64,000 nucleotides of DNA. It comes from Chloroflexota bacterium. GTDB taxonomy: Bacteria > Chloroflexota > Chloroflexia > Chloroflexales > Herpetosiphonaceae. Each line of letters opens with the position of its first letter. Positions within the stretch are counted from its first letter, which is position 1. Positions 37,967 through 44,495 of the stretch are shown piece after piece. Both the position numbers and the translations under genes were made by a program. The stretch covers positions 372,001 through 436,000 of the forward strand of contig JAIUOC010000005.1 in assembly GCA_020161265.1 (NCBI GenBank). Reading direction: 5' to 3'. Under the pieces are notes generated by a model that did no database searches, had not been told where the DNA came from, and saw nothing but the letters and a program-made list of their open reading frames with translations.

Positions 37967-39073
37967 ATGAAAGAATGGATAACCAAAACCATTTGGCCGT
38001 TGACTCAACGCACCTTTAAAGCGTGGACGGTCGATGATTGTTCGCGCATGGCTGCATCATTGGCCTACTATGCGGTGTTTTCAATCTTCCCGTTGATTTT
38101 GCTGTTGCTTTCGATTTTGGGTTTTTGGCTGCGTTTGCAAGGCGATACCAACACCAATGCTGAAGAAACTTTAGTTAATTCGTTGATGCAAGTGTTTCAA
38201 ACTAGCCCACAAGTTGGGGTTGATGATTCAGCGATTCGTACAGCCCTCACCGAAATTCTAAAAAGCCTCAGCCAACAAGCTGGCACCAACGCCCCGATTG
38301 CTTTGGCCACTACCTTTTTTGCCGCCAGCGGGATTTTCGTGCAAATTGATAAAGCCTTTGATGTGATTTGGGATATTCAACCGCAGCAAGGCAACTTTTT
38401 GCATACTGTCAAAAGCACCTTGATCGAACGTGGCAAAGCCTTTGCCTTGGTATTGGTGATTGGCTTATTGCTGATTAGCTCGTTGATTCTTTCCTCAGTC
38501 TTGCAAGCCTTGGAAAATCTCTCCAAAAGCTTCGATTTGCCTGGAGTTGGGGTTGGCTGGCAAATTTTCACGTTTGCAACGGCCTTTGCTATCAATGTAT
38601 TAGTATTCTTTTTATTATTTTTTGCCATGCCCAAGCCCAAAATGCGCTGGCGTGATGTCTTGCCCGGGGCGATTCTGACCGCTGCGCTGTGGGAAATTGG
38701 CAAAATTGTGCTTTCGCTGTTTCTTGGCGGCAATAAATATACCGCTTCAACCACTGTGGCGGCTTTTATCGCGCTTTTGGCTTGGATCTACTATGCCAGC
38801 CAAATTATCTTTTTTGGAGCCGAGTTTTGTCGGGTGTATACCGATTGGAATAGCACCAAACGGGCTAAGCAAGCGCCAGCGATCGCCTTGCCAACCCCGC
38901 CTGATTTGCCAACCACAGCCTTGCCGCCAGCCTTGGCTACGGCTCAGCAAAAGGCCCGTTATGCAGTTGGCGGCACAGCCTTGGGCGTGGTTTTAGGGGT
39001 GCTAATGAGTATCGTTGGTACGTTAGTTGCGATTATCCAATTTATTCAGACCTTGCGTAAAGGCAAAGCCTAG
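37967..39073 (+). CDS. YihY/BrkB-family membrane protein
   Basis: A 368-residue polytopic protein of the YihY (formerly RNase BN) family. The N-terminal SLAYYAVFSIFPLILLLLS is diagnostic. About seven hydrophobic segments are present, with PGAILTAALWEIGK and LAWIYYASQIIFFGAEF in the usual places, then a Pro/Ala-rich linker and a final membrane segment. Function is unknown for the family. The Shine-Dalgarno is weak (GATGAGGCG). Forty-one bases follow the second AI-2E gene, so it is probably the same operon. Confidence 0.87.
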   Translation: MKEWITKTIWPLTQRTFKAWTVDDCSRMAASLAYYAVFSIFPLILLLLSILGFWLRLQGDTNTNAEETLVNSLMQVFQTSPQVGVDDSAIRTALTEILKSLSQQAGTNAPIALATTFFAASGIFVQIDKAFDVIWDIQPQQGNFLHTVKSTLIERGKAFALVLVIGLLLISSLILSSVLQALENLSKSFDLPGVGVGWQIFTFATAFAINVLVFFLLFFAMPKPKMRWRDVLPGAILTAALWEIGKIVLSLFLGGNKYTASTTVAAFIALLAWIYYASQIIFFGAEFCRVYTDWNSTKRAKQAPAIALPTPPDLPTTALPPALATAQQKARYAVGGTALGVVLGVLMSIVGTLVAIIQFIQTLRKGKA

Positions 39074-39092
39074 CGTTATTGAGGATGTGAAT

Positions 39093-39269
39093 ATGAGCGA
39101 CCCAAGCGAACAGCCAACGCCAATCGAGCCACCAGCGCCAGAACCCAAGCCGATCGGCGACCCACCGCCAGATCCAACGACCGCTGACCCGCCACCAATT
39201 GGCGACCCGCCGAGCCAACCCCAGCCCCCAATCGGCGACCCGCCCAAGAACATAGAGCAAAGAACCTAG
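39093..39269 (+). CDS. Short Pro-rich IGDPP-repeat protein
   Basis: A 58-residue ORF, ATG at 39093 with GAGG upstream. After MSDPSEQPTP it has three IGDPP and related PxxDPP repeats with no hydrophobic segment. Its last seven residues (KNIEQRT) and TAG stop are encoded by a dispersed AAGAACATAGAGCAAAGAACC repeat. The original C-terminus has probably been replaced or truncated. It could be an adaptor or a decaying gene. Confidence 0.5.
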   Translation: MSDPSEQPTPIEPPAPEPKPIGDPPPDPTTADPPPIGDPPSQPQPPIGDPPKNIEQRT

Positions 39270-39386
39270 AACATAGACACGTTAACCGCGAAGGACACGA
39301 AGAGCACGAATGAATAAGAACTAACCCTTAGCGTTCTTCTCGCTCTTCGCGGTTTCGTTTCGTGATTCTTCGTGTTCCTTCGTGAA
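39246..39386. repeat. Intergenic foldback mosaic
   Basis: An AACATAGAGC segment, then AACCGCGAAGGACACGAAG (from about 39283) facing TTCTTCTCGCTCTTCGCGG (to about 39353), followed by further CTTCGTGTTCCTTCGTG units that abut the stop of the MglA-like gene. Confidence 0.75.
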
Positions 39387-39911
39387 TTAGCATTGCCTAA
39401 CCAACAAATCTAAAGTTTCAACAATATGGTGCTGTTTGGCTGCACTGGCGGCGATGTTTGGCCAGTTCATTGCATTGCAATAGCGCTGCAATACGCTTAA
39501 CGAGAGCATGCCATGCAGATCGCGCTTATTGAATTGAATAACTTTGGCGATTTGCCCTAGCCTACCTTGTTGTGCCAAGTAGCCGCAGCTTGTGCGCAGC
39601 AAACGAATATTCTGGGCTAGTTTGTCGAGCTGCGAATCAAGCACAAATACCACACCCTCAACCTCACTTAATATCAATAACTCATGTCTTTGATACAAAA
39701 TCGCTCCATGATTTGCCTTAATCGTGATAATTCGATCGGCATAGCTTAGGCGAAGCTGATCATGATAAAACTCAAAGCCTGTACCCAGCCAAATCTGTTG
39801 GCGTGGTTCAATAATGTGGTCTGGCAAAAGTGCTGCCAGCGCACGCAAATTGGTGCGTTTGCCCGCTGCGGTTGGCCCAATATACGCAATTTGGAGATTT
39901 TGCTTTGGCAT
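39387..39911 (-). CDS. MglA/Ras-like small GTPase with altered P-loop
   Basis: A 174-residue G-domain protein resembling MglA-type polarity GTPases of gliding bacteria. The P-loop reads GPTAAGKRTNL: the Ser/Thr that binds magnesium in Walker A is Arg, although a Thr follows. NKRD is the G4 motif and ASAAK a G5-like motif. The G3 region lacks a clear DxxG. Nucleotide binding or hydrolysis may be changed. No MglB-like partner is adjacent. The stop is immediately followed by a CACGAAGG repeat block. Confidence 0.65.
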   Translation of the reverse strand: MPKQNLQIAYIGPTAAGKRTNLRALAALLPDHIIEPRQQIWLGTGFEFYHDQLRLSYADRIITIKANHGAILYQRHELLILSEVEGVVFVLDSQLDKLAQNIRLLRTSCGYLAQQGRLGQIAKVIQFNKRDLHGMLSLSVLQRYCNAMNWPNIAASAAKQHHIVETLDLLVRQC

Positions 39912-40060
39912 ATGGTTTAATCGCGAAGGACACGAAGAGCGCGAAGGATTCTATTGGCTGAAGGCTATAGGCTATCGAGATGAATTGGAACATCGATACC
40001 TACAGCCAAACGCCAATAGCCTCATCCCCTTTGTGTCCTTCGTGTCCTTCGTGGATCATG
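39912..40060. repeat. Intergenic foldback mosaic
   Basis: CGCGAAGGACACGAAGAGC on the left faces TTTGTGTCCTTCGTGTCC on the right. Between them a GGCTATAGGCTAT arm faces CTACAGCCAAACGCCAATAGC. Both arms are nested inverted repeats. Confidence 0.75.
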
Positions 40061-40645
40061 TTATGGCTTTGGCTCGCGCATGCCTGGTAAGCGCAAAACG
40101 TTGGGTGATAGCGCCACGACTACGACGACACCAATGCCGAAAAATCTATTCATCTCTTGAGTAGATAGATGGTTTGTACGCCCTACGATCGTTAGTAAGA
40201 CGAGCAGTAATATAAAACTGAGTGTGAATGTTCCAGTCAAGGCGAACTTACCACGTCTGGTTAGCCGCAATTGAGGCTTTTGCTTTGCATCAGCACCAAA
40301 CGCAAACGGTCTATTTTTATTAGCGCCATACACAAACGGCCCAGGTGAATGATTAACATAAGCTGGCGGTACATAATAACCTTGACTGGGATCAACATTG
40401 GTTGGCATGTCGGGTGGTGGCGGCAATTCATACATACCCGGTCGCCGCATGACTAATCGAATCACACCAATCAAAACCGAAAAGCCTGCTAGATTAAACC
40501 AAAAGAGAAAAGCGTCAAGTTCTTTGGTCGAAAGGGCAATAATCAAGGTGGTGATCAACAGGAAACTTGCGCCAAGCCCGCCAATCAGCAACATCGCATT
40601 GATGCCTTGTTTGGATGGCTTAAGTGGTGATTTTGGTCTGAACAT
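40061..40645 (-). CDS. Hypothetical membrane protein
   Basis: A 194-residue protein with four predicted membrane segments in two hairpins (about 18-38, 46-64, 130-150 and 165-185) and a Pro/Tyr-rich central loop (ELPPPPDMPTNVDPSQGYYV). I recognise no family. GAGGAG precedes the ATG. It lies between the MglA-like gene and the LRR gene in one direction, but repeat blocks on its 3' side argue for its own transcript end. Confidence 0.65.
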   Translation of the reverse strand: MFRPKSPLKPSKQGINAMLLIGGLGASFLLITTLIIALSTKELDAFLFWFNLAGFSVLIGVIRLVMRRPGMYELPPPPDMPTNVDPSQGYYVPPAYVNHSPGPFVYGANKNRPFAFGADAKQKPQLRLTRRGKFALTGTFTLSFILLLVLLTIVGRTNHLSTQEMNRFFGIGVVVVVALSPNVLRLPGMREPKP

Positions 40646-40675
40646 GGTTTCTCCTCAATCGAACAACATCGACGA

Positions 40676-41839
40676 TTATTTGATAGTTGTACGGTAAACA
40701 CTTTTGATTCGTGCAATATCAGTGTGCGGCTGAATTGGCTGGCCAGATTGTTGGCGGTTGCGCTCTAAATAGTGCGAAATCAACGGCTCTTGCAGGTGAT
40801 TAATTGCCAAATCAACTAAGCGATAATTATACTCCAAGCCTTGGGCTAGGCTCGTTTGACCAAGTTTGCTAATTCCATTGCGAGTCAGATCGAGTTGGCG
40901 CATGGTGGTATTGCTGGGCAACAGTTGACCAATTAATTGTGCGCCGCGATCCCCAAGTTGGTTGGCTTGCGCTCCCAATACCTTGGTTGAAGGGGCATAG
41001 CCAAGCTTAAATTGCTCAAGCCGTGGATGGGCAAAGGCCACTTCAAGCAAGGTTGTGCCACCTTCAAGGCCAATTCCATTGCTGGAAAGCTCCAAAACGC
41101 GCAAGGTTTGATTGGCGGCTAAGCCTTCGGCCAAGGTTTGGGCACCACGATCACCAAATTGATTGACGCTCAAATACAATTCGCTCAGTTTGGGATTATG
41201 GCGGAGTAACTCAACAATGAGTTCGGCAGCTTCTGGCCCAAGTTGATTACCGCTCAAGTAAATTCGTTCTAGGCTGCGATTGGTGCGAATCAAGGCCTGC
41301 ATAATCACGCCAAATCCATCCATGCCCAAATCGGTATTGACCAAATCGAGCGTGCGTAAATGCTGATTATGCTCAAGTAGTTGGGCGATCGCTTGTGCGC
41401 CTGCCAACCCCAAGGGATTACGTTTGAGCCAGAGGCCATGCACATGCCGATTATTGCGTAGGCTTTGGCTTAATGCTTCAACTCCACTGGCCTCAATCGC
41501 ATTGCAGCCAAGATAGACAATTTCCAGCTCTGGGGTTTGCTCAATCAACTCAGCTACGGCCTTGGCTCCAACATTGCCGATGCCATTTGTGCCCAGTAAC
41601 AAGCTATTGATGGTGGTATTTTGGGCAAGGGCTTGGGCCACCAGTTGGCAGCCCTCAATCCCAAGTTGTTGCTTACATAAATCGAGGCGGCCATCGGGCA
41701 GCACTGTGCCACGCGGAAACGTCGTAGGACTGGTTACTGGCTGATTATGGCTTAAATATTCAAGCAATGGTTGGAGAACGGCATGGCTATCAAGCCGCTC
41801 AAGTGGCTGTTGAATTGGGCACAGAATTGGCTCGCTCAT
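40676..41839 (-). CDS. Leucine-rich-repeat protein (RNase-inhibitor type)
   Basis: A 387-residue cytoplasmic protein with about ten 28-residue LRRs of the RI/NLR class, for example LYLSGNQLGPEAAELIVELL and VLELSSNGIGLEGGTTLLEV. Such horseshoes bind proteins. There is no signal peptide and no catalytic motif. GGGAG lies upstream of the ATG. Its start is 12 bases after the stop of the zinc/SDR gene, so the two are an operon and the LRR may act on or with the SDR protein. Confidence 0.82.
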   Translation of the reverse strand: MSEPILCPIQQPLERLDSHAVLQPLLEYLSHNQPVTSPTTFPRGTVLPDGRLDLCKQQLGIEGCQLVAQALAQNTTINSLLLGTNGIGNVGAKAVAELIEQTPELEIVYLGCNAIEASGVEALSQSLRNNRHVHGLWLKRNPLGLAGAQAIAQLLEHNQHLRTLDLVNTDLGMDGFGVIMQALIRTNRSLERIYLSGNQLGPEAAELIVELLRHNPKLSELYLSVNQFGDRGAQTLAEGLAANQTLRVLELSSNGIGLEGGTTLLEVAFAHPRLEQFKLGYAPSTKVLGAQANQLGDRGAQLIGQLLPSNTTMRQLDLTRNGISKLGQTSLAQGLEYNYRLVDLAINHLQEPLISHYLERNRQQSGQPIQPHTDIARIKSVYRTTIK

Positions 41840-41851
41840 TGTGGCTCTCCC

Positions 41852-43249
41852 TTACCATGGATATGGTGCGTAATCTTTCAAAAAATGGCCAAACAATGGC
41901 TCTTCAGCGTGGTTAATCCCCTGCACAATTGGATCGTAGATCCGCGCCATGCCATCAATTGCGTCAAGCGGCGGATAAAACCCTTGGGTTTGTTGTAACA
42001 TTTGCTGTTTGGCATAGGGATTTTCATCGGTAATCCAGCCAGTATCAACGCTATTCATGAAAATGCCAGCCTGAGCGTAATCTTGGGCTGATGTGCGGGT
42101 GAGCATATTGAGCGCCGCTTTGGCCATATTCGTATGCGGATGCCGCGCAGTTTTGCTGGCTCGCTGAAATTGGCCTTCCATTGCCGAGACATTGATGATA
42201 AAGCGCCGCGCGAATGGCGAACGCAGCAACAAGGGTTTGAGCTGGCTATTGAGCATAAACGGCGCAACCGCATTGATTAACTGAACCTCAAGCAACTCAC
42301 GCGTATCAATCTGATCAAGCAGCAACGACCAACTGTTTTGCTCGCGATAATCCAATGGCAAGCCATCATAATCATGGCGCGTATGGTCGATCATGTGCTG
42401 GCCTGCACCAAGCAAGGCGTAATTTGAGCCATGCTTGAGCCAATCCAAATGCTGTTGTTGATCATGCACTAGCAAGGCTTGATCATGGCTATTGGCTTGA
42501 TATTCGGCTTCAACTAATGGCCGATAAAATTCATAAGGCCGTTTAATCGTTTGGGCCGCATTGTTAATCAAGATGTCGATGCTTGGTTCGGTGGCATGCA
42601 AATGGGCAATAAATTGCTCGACTGCTGGCAGCATGCGCAAATCTAAGCCATAAATTTGCACGCGATCAAGCCATTCGTGGCTATCTGGCTCAGCTTTGAG
42701 GCGTTTGGCACAATCGTGAGCAAAGCGTGTGGTGACAATCACCCGTGCCCCATCACGTAATAAACGCAACACTAATTGATAGCCAATTTTAATTCGGCCA
42801 CCAGTCACCACTGCCACCCGTCCACGCAAATCGGCGCTTTGCTGGCGTTTACGATAATTCAGCTCAGCACAAGCAGGGCACAAGGCATGGTAAAAAAAGT
42901 GGAGGCTAGTATACGATTGTTTGCAACTATAACAATGATTGGCTTGTTGCAATTCGCTGGTTGGGTCGTTTGGCAGCAACGGCGGCGAATGCTGGCCGCG
43001 TTTCTGTTGCAATAGTAGGCTTTGTTCTCTCAACTGTTGGTCGTGGGCGACAATTTGTTGGCGTTTGCGGTCGGATTTGGCTTTGCGGCCTTGTTTATAA
43101 ATTTTGGCAACTAAGGATTTAAAGCGATCATGCTGATCGATCTGGGTGGGATCATCAGCAATCTGTTGCAAAATCGTCAGACAAAGCTCGATTTGTTCGG
43201 GTGAGAATTGTATACATGGACTCCTTTCGTGGTTAAACAAGCCAATCAA
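41852..43249 (-). CDS. Zinc-ribbon plus atypical short-chain dehydrogenase fusion
   Basis: A 465-residue protein: a helical basic N-terminal region (about 1-95), a CxxC...CPAC zinc-ribbon-like segment (CYSCKQS and LCPACAEL), then an SDR Rossmann domain with TGGRIKIGYQ and NNAAQT. The SDR catalytic Tyr of YxxxK aligns with Thr (HTNMAKAALN); the Lys remains and the Ser lies in NVSAMEG. The start is unclear. The boundary given uses a TTG with no ribosome-binding site, while AAAGGAG at 43221-43227 points to an out-of-frame ATG (43217) or an in-frame ATA (43213). It is the first gene after the tRNA array and pairs with the LRR gene. Confidence 0.72.
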   Translation of the reverse strand: MIGLFNHERSPCIQFSPEQIELCLTILQQIADDPTQIDQHDRFKSLVAKIYKQGRKAKSDRKRQQIVAHDQQLREQSLLLQQKRGQHSPPLLPNDPTSELQQANHCYSCKQSYTSLHFFYHALCPACAELNYRKRQQSADLRGRVAVVTGGRIKIGYQLVLRLLRDGARVIVTTRFAHDCAKRLKAEPDSHEWLDRVQIYGLDLRMLPAVEQFIAHLHATEPSIDILINNAAQTIKRPYEFYRPLVEAEYQANSHDQALLVHDQQQHLDWLKHGSNYALLGAGQHMIDHTRHDYDGLPLDYREQNSWSLLLDQIDTRELLEVQLINAVAPFMLNSQLKPLLLRSPFARRFIINVSAMEGQFQRASKTARHPHTNMAKAALNMLTRTSAQDYAQAGIFMNSVDTGWITDENPYAKQQMLQQTQGFYPPLDAIDGMARIYDPIVQGINHAEEPLFGHFLKDYAPYPW

Positions 43250-43264
43250 TATTTGGCCAAACTA

Positions 43265-43333
43265 GGCGCTGGGTGGGTTTGCACCACCATCTTTGGTTTA
43301 GCGAACCAATGCTTTTCATTAAGCGACAGCGCT
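43265..43333 (-). tRNA. Type-2 tRNA-like RNA, unit A (anticodon-position GCU)
   Basis: A complete 69-nt cloverleaf: D arm GCUU-AAUGAA-AAGC, anticodon arm UUGGU-UCGCUAA-ACCAA, T arm GGUGG-UGCAAAC-CCACC. The D loop lacks the G18-G19 pair and the T loop has G instead of U at position 55. Position 33 is C, not U. The acceptor helix continues beyond 7 bp to 14 bp (43257-43271 with 43327-43340, one bulge). GCU would read AGC (Ser), but there is no serine-type long variable arm. Confidence 0.6.
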
Positions 43334-43341
43334 AGTTTGGG

Positions 43342-43413
43342 TGAAATAGGTGGGGTTCGAACCCACATCCCCGAAGTTGGAGGTCAGTACTCTTCCAATT
43401 GAGCTACTATTTC
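43342..43413 (-). tRNA. Type-1 tRNA, unit A (CCA anticodon, tRNA-Trp-like)
   Basis: Canonical fold: acceptor GAAATAG/CTATTTC, D arm GCTC-AATTGGAA-GAGT with G18-G19, anticodon loop CTCCAAC giving CCA (Trp), T arm GTGGG-TTCGAAC-CCCAC, discriminator A, no encoded CCA end. The anticodon stem has one C-U mismatch (31-39) and one U-G pair. Gene callers should find it; function is uncertain. Confidence 0.72.
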
Positions 43414-43438
43414 ATATTCTGCAATGATCCCAAAGCCA

Positions 43439-43507
43439 TAAACCGAGCAGGTTTGCACCGCTATCTTTCCCGTCGCATGGGAACGCTTTTCATTAAGCGA
43501 CGGTTTA
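43439..43507 (-). tRNA. Type-2 tRNA-like RNA, unit B (anticodon-position GCG)
   Basis: A 69-nt cloverleaf: D arm GCUU-AAUGAA-AAGC, anticodon arm UUCCC-AUGCGAC-GGGAA (perfect), T arm AGCGG-UGCAAAC-CUGCU. GCG would read CGC (Arg). The acceptor helix extends to about 15 bp (43430-43445 with 43501-43515), with one bulge and one mismatch. The elbow nucleotides are altered as in the other copies. Confidence 0.6.
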
Positions 43508-43517
43508 AGGCTTGGTT

Positions 43518-43589
43518 TGAAATAGGTGGGTCTCGAACCCACATCTTCGGATTAGAAGTCCGTCACTCTTCCAATTGAGCTACTATTTC
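43518..43589 (-). tRNA. Type-1 tRNA, unit B (TCT anticodon, tRNA-Arg)
   Basis: Acceptor GAAATAG/CTATTTC, D arm with G18-G19, anticodon loop CTTCTAA giving TCT (Arg, AGA), anticodon stem CGGA/TCCG plus an A-A mismatch at 27-43, T arm GTGGG-TTCGAGA-CCCAC, discriminator A. The best-formed type-1 copy. Confidence 0.75.
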
Positions 43590-43614
43590 ATATTCTGCAA
43601 TGATCCCAAAGCCA

Positions 43615-43683
43615 CAAACCGAGCGGATTTGCACCGCTATCTTTGCCTTGGCAAGGTAATGCTTTTCATTAAGCGACGGTTTA
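43615..43683 (-). tRNA. Type-2 tRNA-like RNA, unit C (anticodon-position GCC)
   Basis: A 69-nt cloverleaf: D arm GCUU-AAUGAA-AAGC, anticodon arm UUACC-UUGCCAA-GGCAA (one A-C), T arm AGCGG-UGCAAAU-CCGCU (perfect). GCC would read GGC (Gly) and U33 is present. The acceptor helix extends through 43606-43621 with 43677-43691. Altered elbow as in the other type-2 copies. Confidence 0.62.
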
Positions 43684-43693
43684 AGGCTTGGCT

Positions 43694-43766
43694 TGAAATA
43701 GGTGGGCCTCGAAACCACATCTCAAAGTATTTGGGCTAAGCGCTCTTCCAATTGAGCTACTATTTC
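43694..43766 (-). pseudogene. Type-1 tRNA, unit C, degenerate anticodon arm
   Basis: Acceptor and D arms match the other type-1 copies, but the anticodon arm can only pair CTTAG with TTGAG (two G-U), which leaves a 10-nt loop and a 2-nt variable region. The T stem has one U-C mismatch. No anticodon can be assigned with a U at position 33. It may be decayed or of a different function. It is the first RNA after the promoter. Confidence 0.55.
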
Positions 43767-43773
43767 AGAGGTG

Positions 43774-43779
43774 ATTATA
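43774..43779 (-). promoter_or_regulatory. -10 box of the tRNA array
   Basis: A perfect TATAAT on minus, 7 bases before the first tRNA nucleotide; the -35 is weak (ATGCAA-like). Transcription would start almost at the 5' end of unit C's type-1 RNA. Confidence 0.6.
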
Positions 43780-43838
43780 GCGTTTATTTGGGCGATTGCA
43801 TGCATCTTTAGGCGGGTTTAATCGAGCCAATCAAGCGC

Positions 43839-43844
43839 TATAAT
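43839..43844 (+). promoter_or_regulatory. -10 box of the YbaK-type gene
   Basis: A perfect TATAAT about 30 bases before the ATG, back to back with the tRNA-array promoter. No convincing -35 is seen. Confidence 0.5.
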
Positions 43845-43874
43845 GCTGTAAATGAACGTACATGGAGGCCAATA

Positions 43875-44351
43875 ATGGGAACTCGAACGCGGGCGACTGA
43901 TGTGATGTGTCGCGTGACTAGCGATTTTGAATTGTTGAGTTTTGAGGCAAGCGAATTTACTGCCGAGGAAGCCGCTGAAAAGCTTAACTTACCATTAAAT
44001 ATGTTGTTTAAAACTTTATTGGCCAAAGGCGAGAAAAAAGGCTATGTTTTAGCGGTTGTACCAAGTGATCATCGCCTGAGCCTCAAGAAATTGGCCGATG
44101 CGCTTGGCGATAAACGGGTTGAAATGGCTCCCATCGAGGAATTAACCCGCTTGACTGGCTATCTCAAAGGTGGGGTTTCGCCCTTGGGCACGCGCCGCGC
44201 AATGCCAGTTGTCCTCGATTTTAGTGCCTTTCAGCATGCACGAATTAGCTTGAGTGCTGGTCAACGTGGCTTACAAATGTTGGTAGCGCCAAGCCATTTG
44301 CAACAAGCCGCCAAAGCCCTAGTTGCCGATATTAGCGACAACGATAGCTAA
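43875..44351 (+). CDS. ybaK: YbaK/EbsC-type aminoacyl-tRNA deacylase
   Basis: Trans-editing factor of the INS/YbaK superfamily; YbaK clears Cys-tRNA(Pro). 158 residues, a full single domain. The sequence ALVVAVVPSDHRLSLKKLA-type core (VLAVVPSDHRLSLKKLADAL), the catalytic-region lysine in MLFKTLLAKG and YLKGGVSPLGTRR are family features. GGAGG is 6 bases before the ATG. It is divergent from the unusual tRNA array with 108 bases between them, so a role in editing tRNAs of the array is possible but unproven. Confidence 0.88.
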   Translation: MGTRTRATDVMCRVTSDFELLSFEASEFTAEEAAEKLNLPLNMLFKTLLAKGEKKGYVLAVVPSDHRLSLKKLADALGDKRVEMAPIEELTRLTGYLKGGVSPLGTRRAMPVVLDFSAFQHARISLSAGQRGLQMLVAPSHLQQAAKALVADISDNDS

Positions 44352-44375
44352 AACAGCTCTTAACAATGACAAATA

Positions 44376-44445
44376 TTGACACATAGGCGTGTTAGACTGA
44401 CAATCAGTAACGACAAACCCTGCAAGCTCTTTGCACGGATTGTCG
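44376..44445 (+). promoter_or_regulatory. Promoter and 5'-terminal hairpin of the exonuclease transcript
   Basis: TTGACA (44376-44381), a 17-base spacer and GACAAT (44399-44404). The expected start is about 44411, exactly where a 35-nt hairpin begins: CGACAA (44411-44416) pairs with TTGTCG (44440-44445), CC with GG, and TGCAA (44421-44425) with TTGCA (44431-44435), interrupted by two symmetric mismatches. Confidence 0.6.
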
Positions 44446-44495
44446 AGCGATGTTGTTAAATGTTTCCCACGCTGGGAACTAGAAATGAAGCACGC

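Larger units (their letters stand above)
43257..43766 (-). repeat. Tandem array of three 176-bp units, each with a tRNA and a tRNA-like gene
   Basis: Three units repeat with an exact 176-base period (tRNA starts on the plus axis at 43343, 43519 and 43695). Each unit, read on minus, holds a type-1 tRNA beginning GAAATAG and a type-2 tRNA-like RNA with a 69-nt cloverleaf, separated by a conserved GGGATCATTGCAGAATAT spacer. Anticodons and stems differ between units while the folds persist. Confidence 0.85.

Noticed and set aside
39042..39260. Gly/Trp-rich antisense ORFs opposite the Pro-rich gene
   Set aside because: They mirror the IGDPP codon repeats; the plus-strand ORF has the ribosome site.
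40061..43249. Anti-phage defence island
   Set aside because: LRR, SDR and GTPase genes look accessory but no nuclease, helicase, reverse transcriptase or toxin domain accompanies them.
43257..43766. CRISPR array
   Set aside because: The period is regular but 176 bp, and the repeats fold as tRNAs; no short direct repeats with unique spacers.
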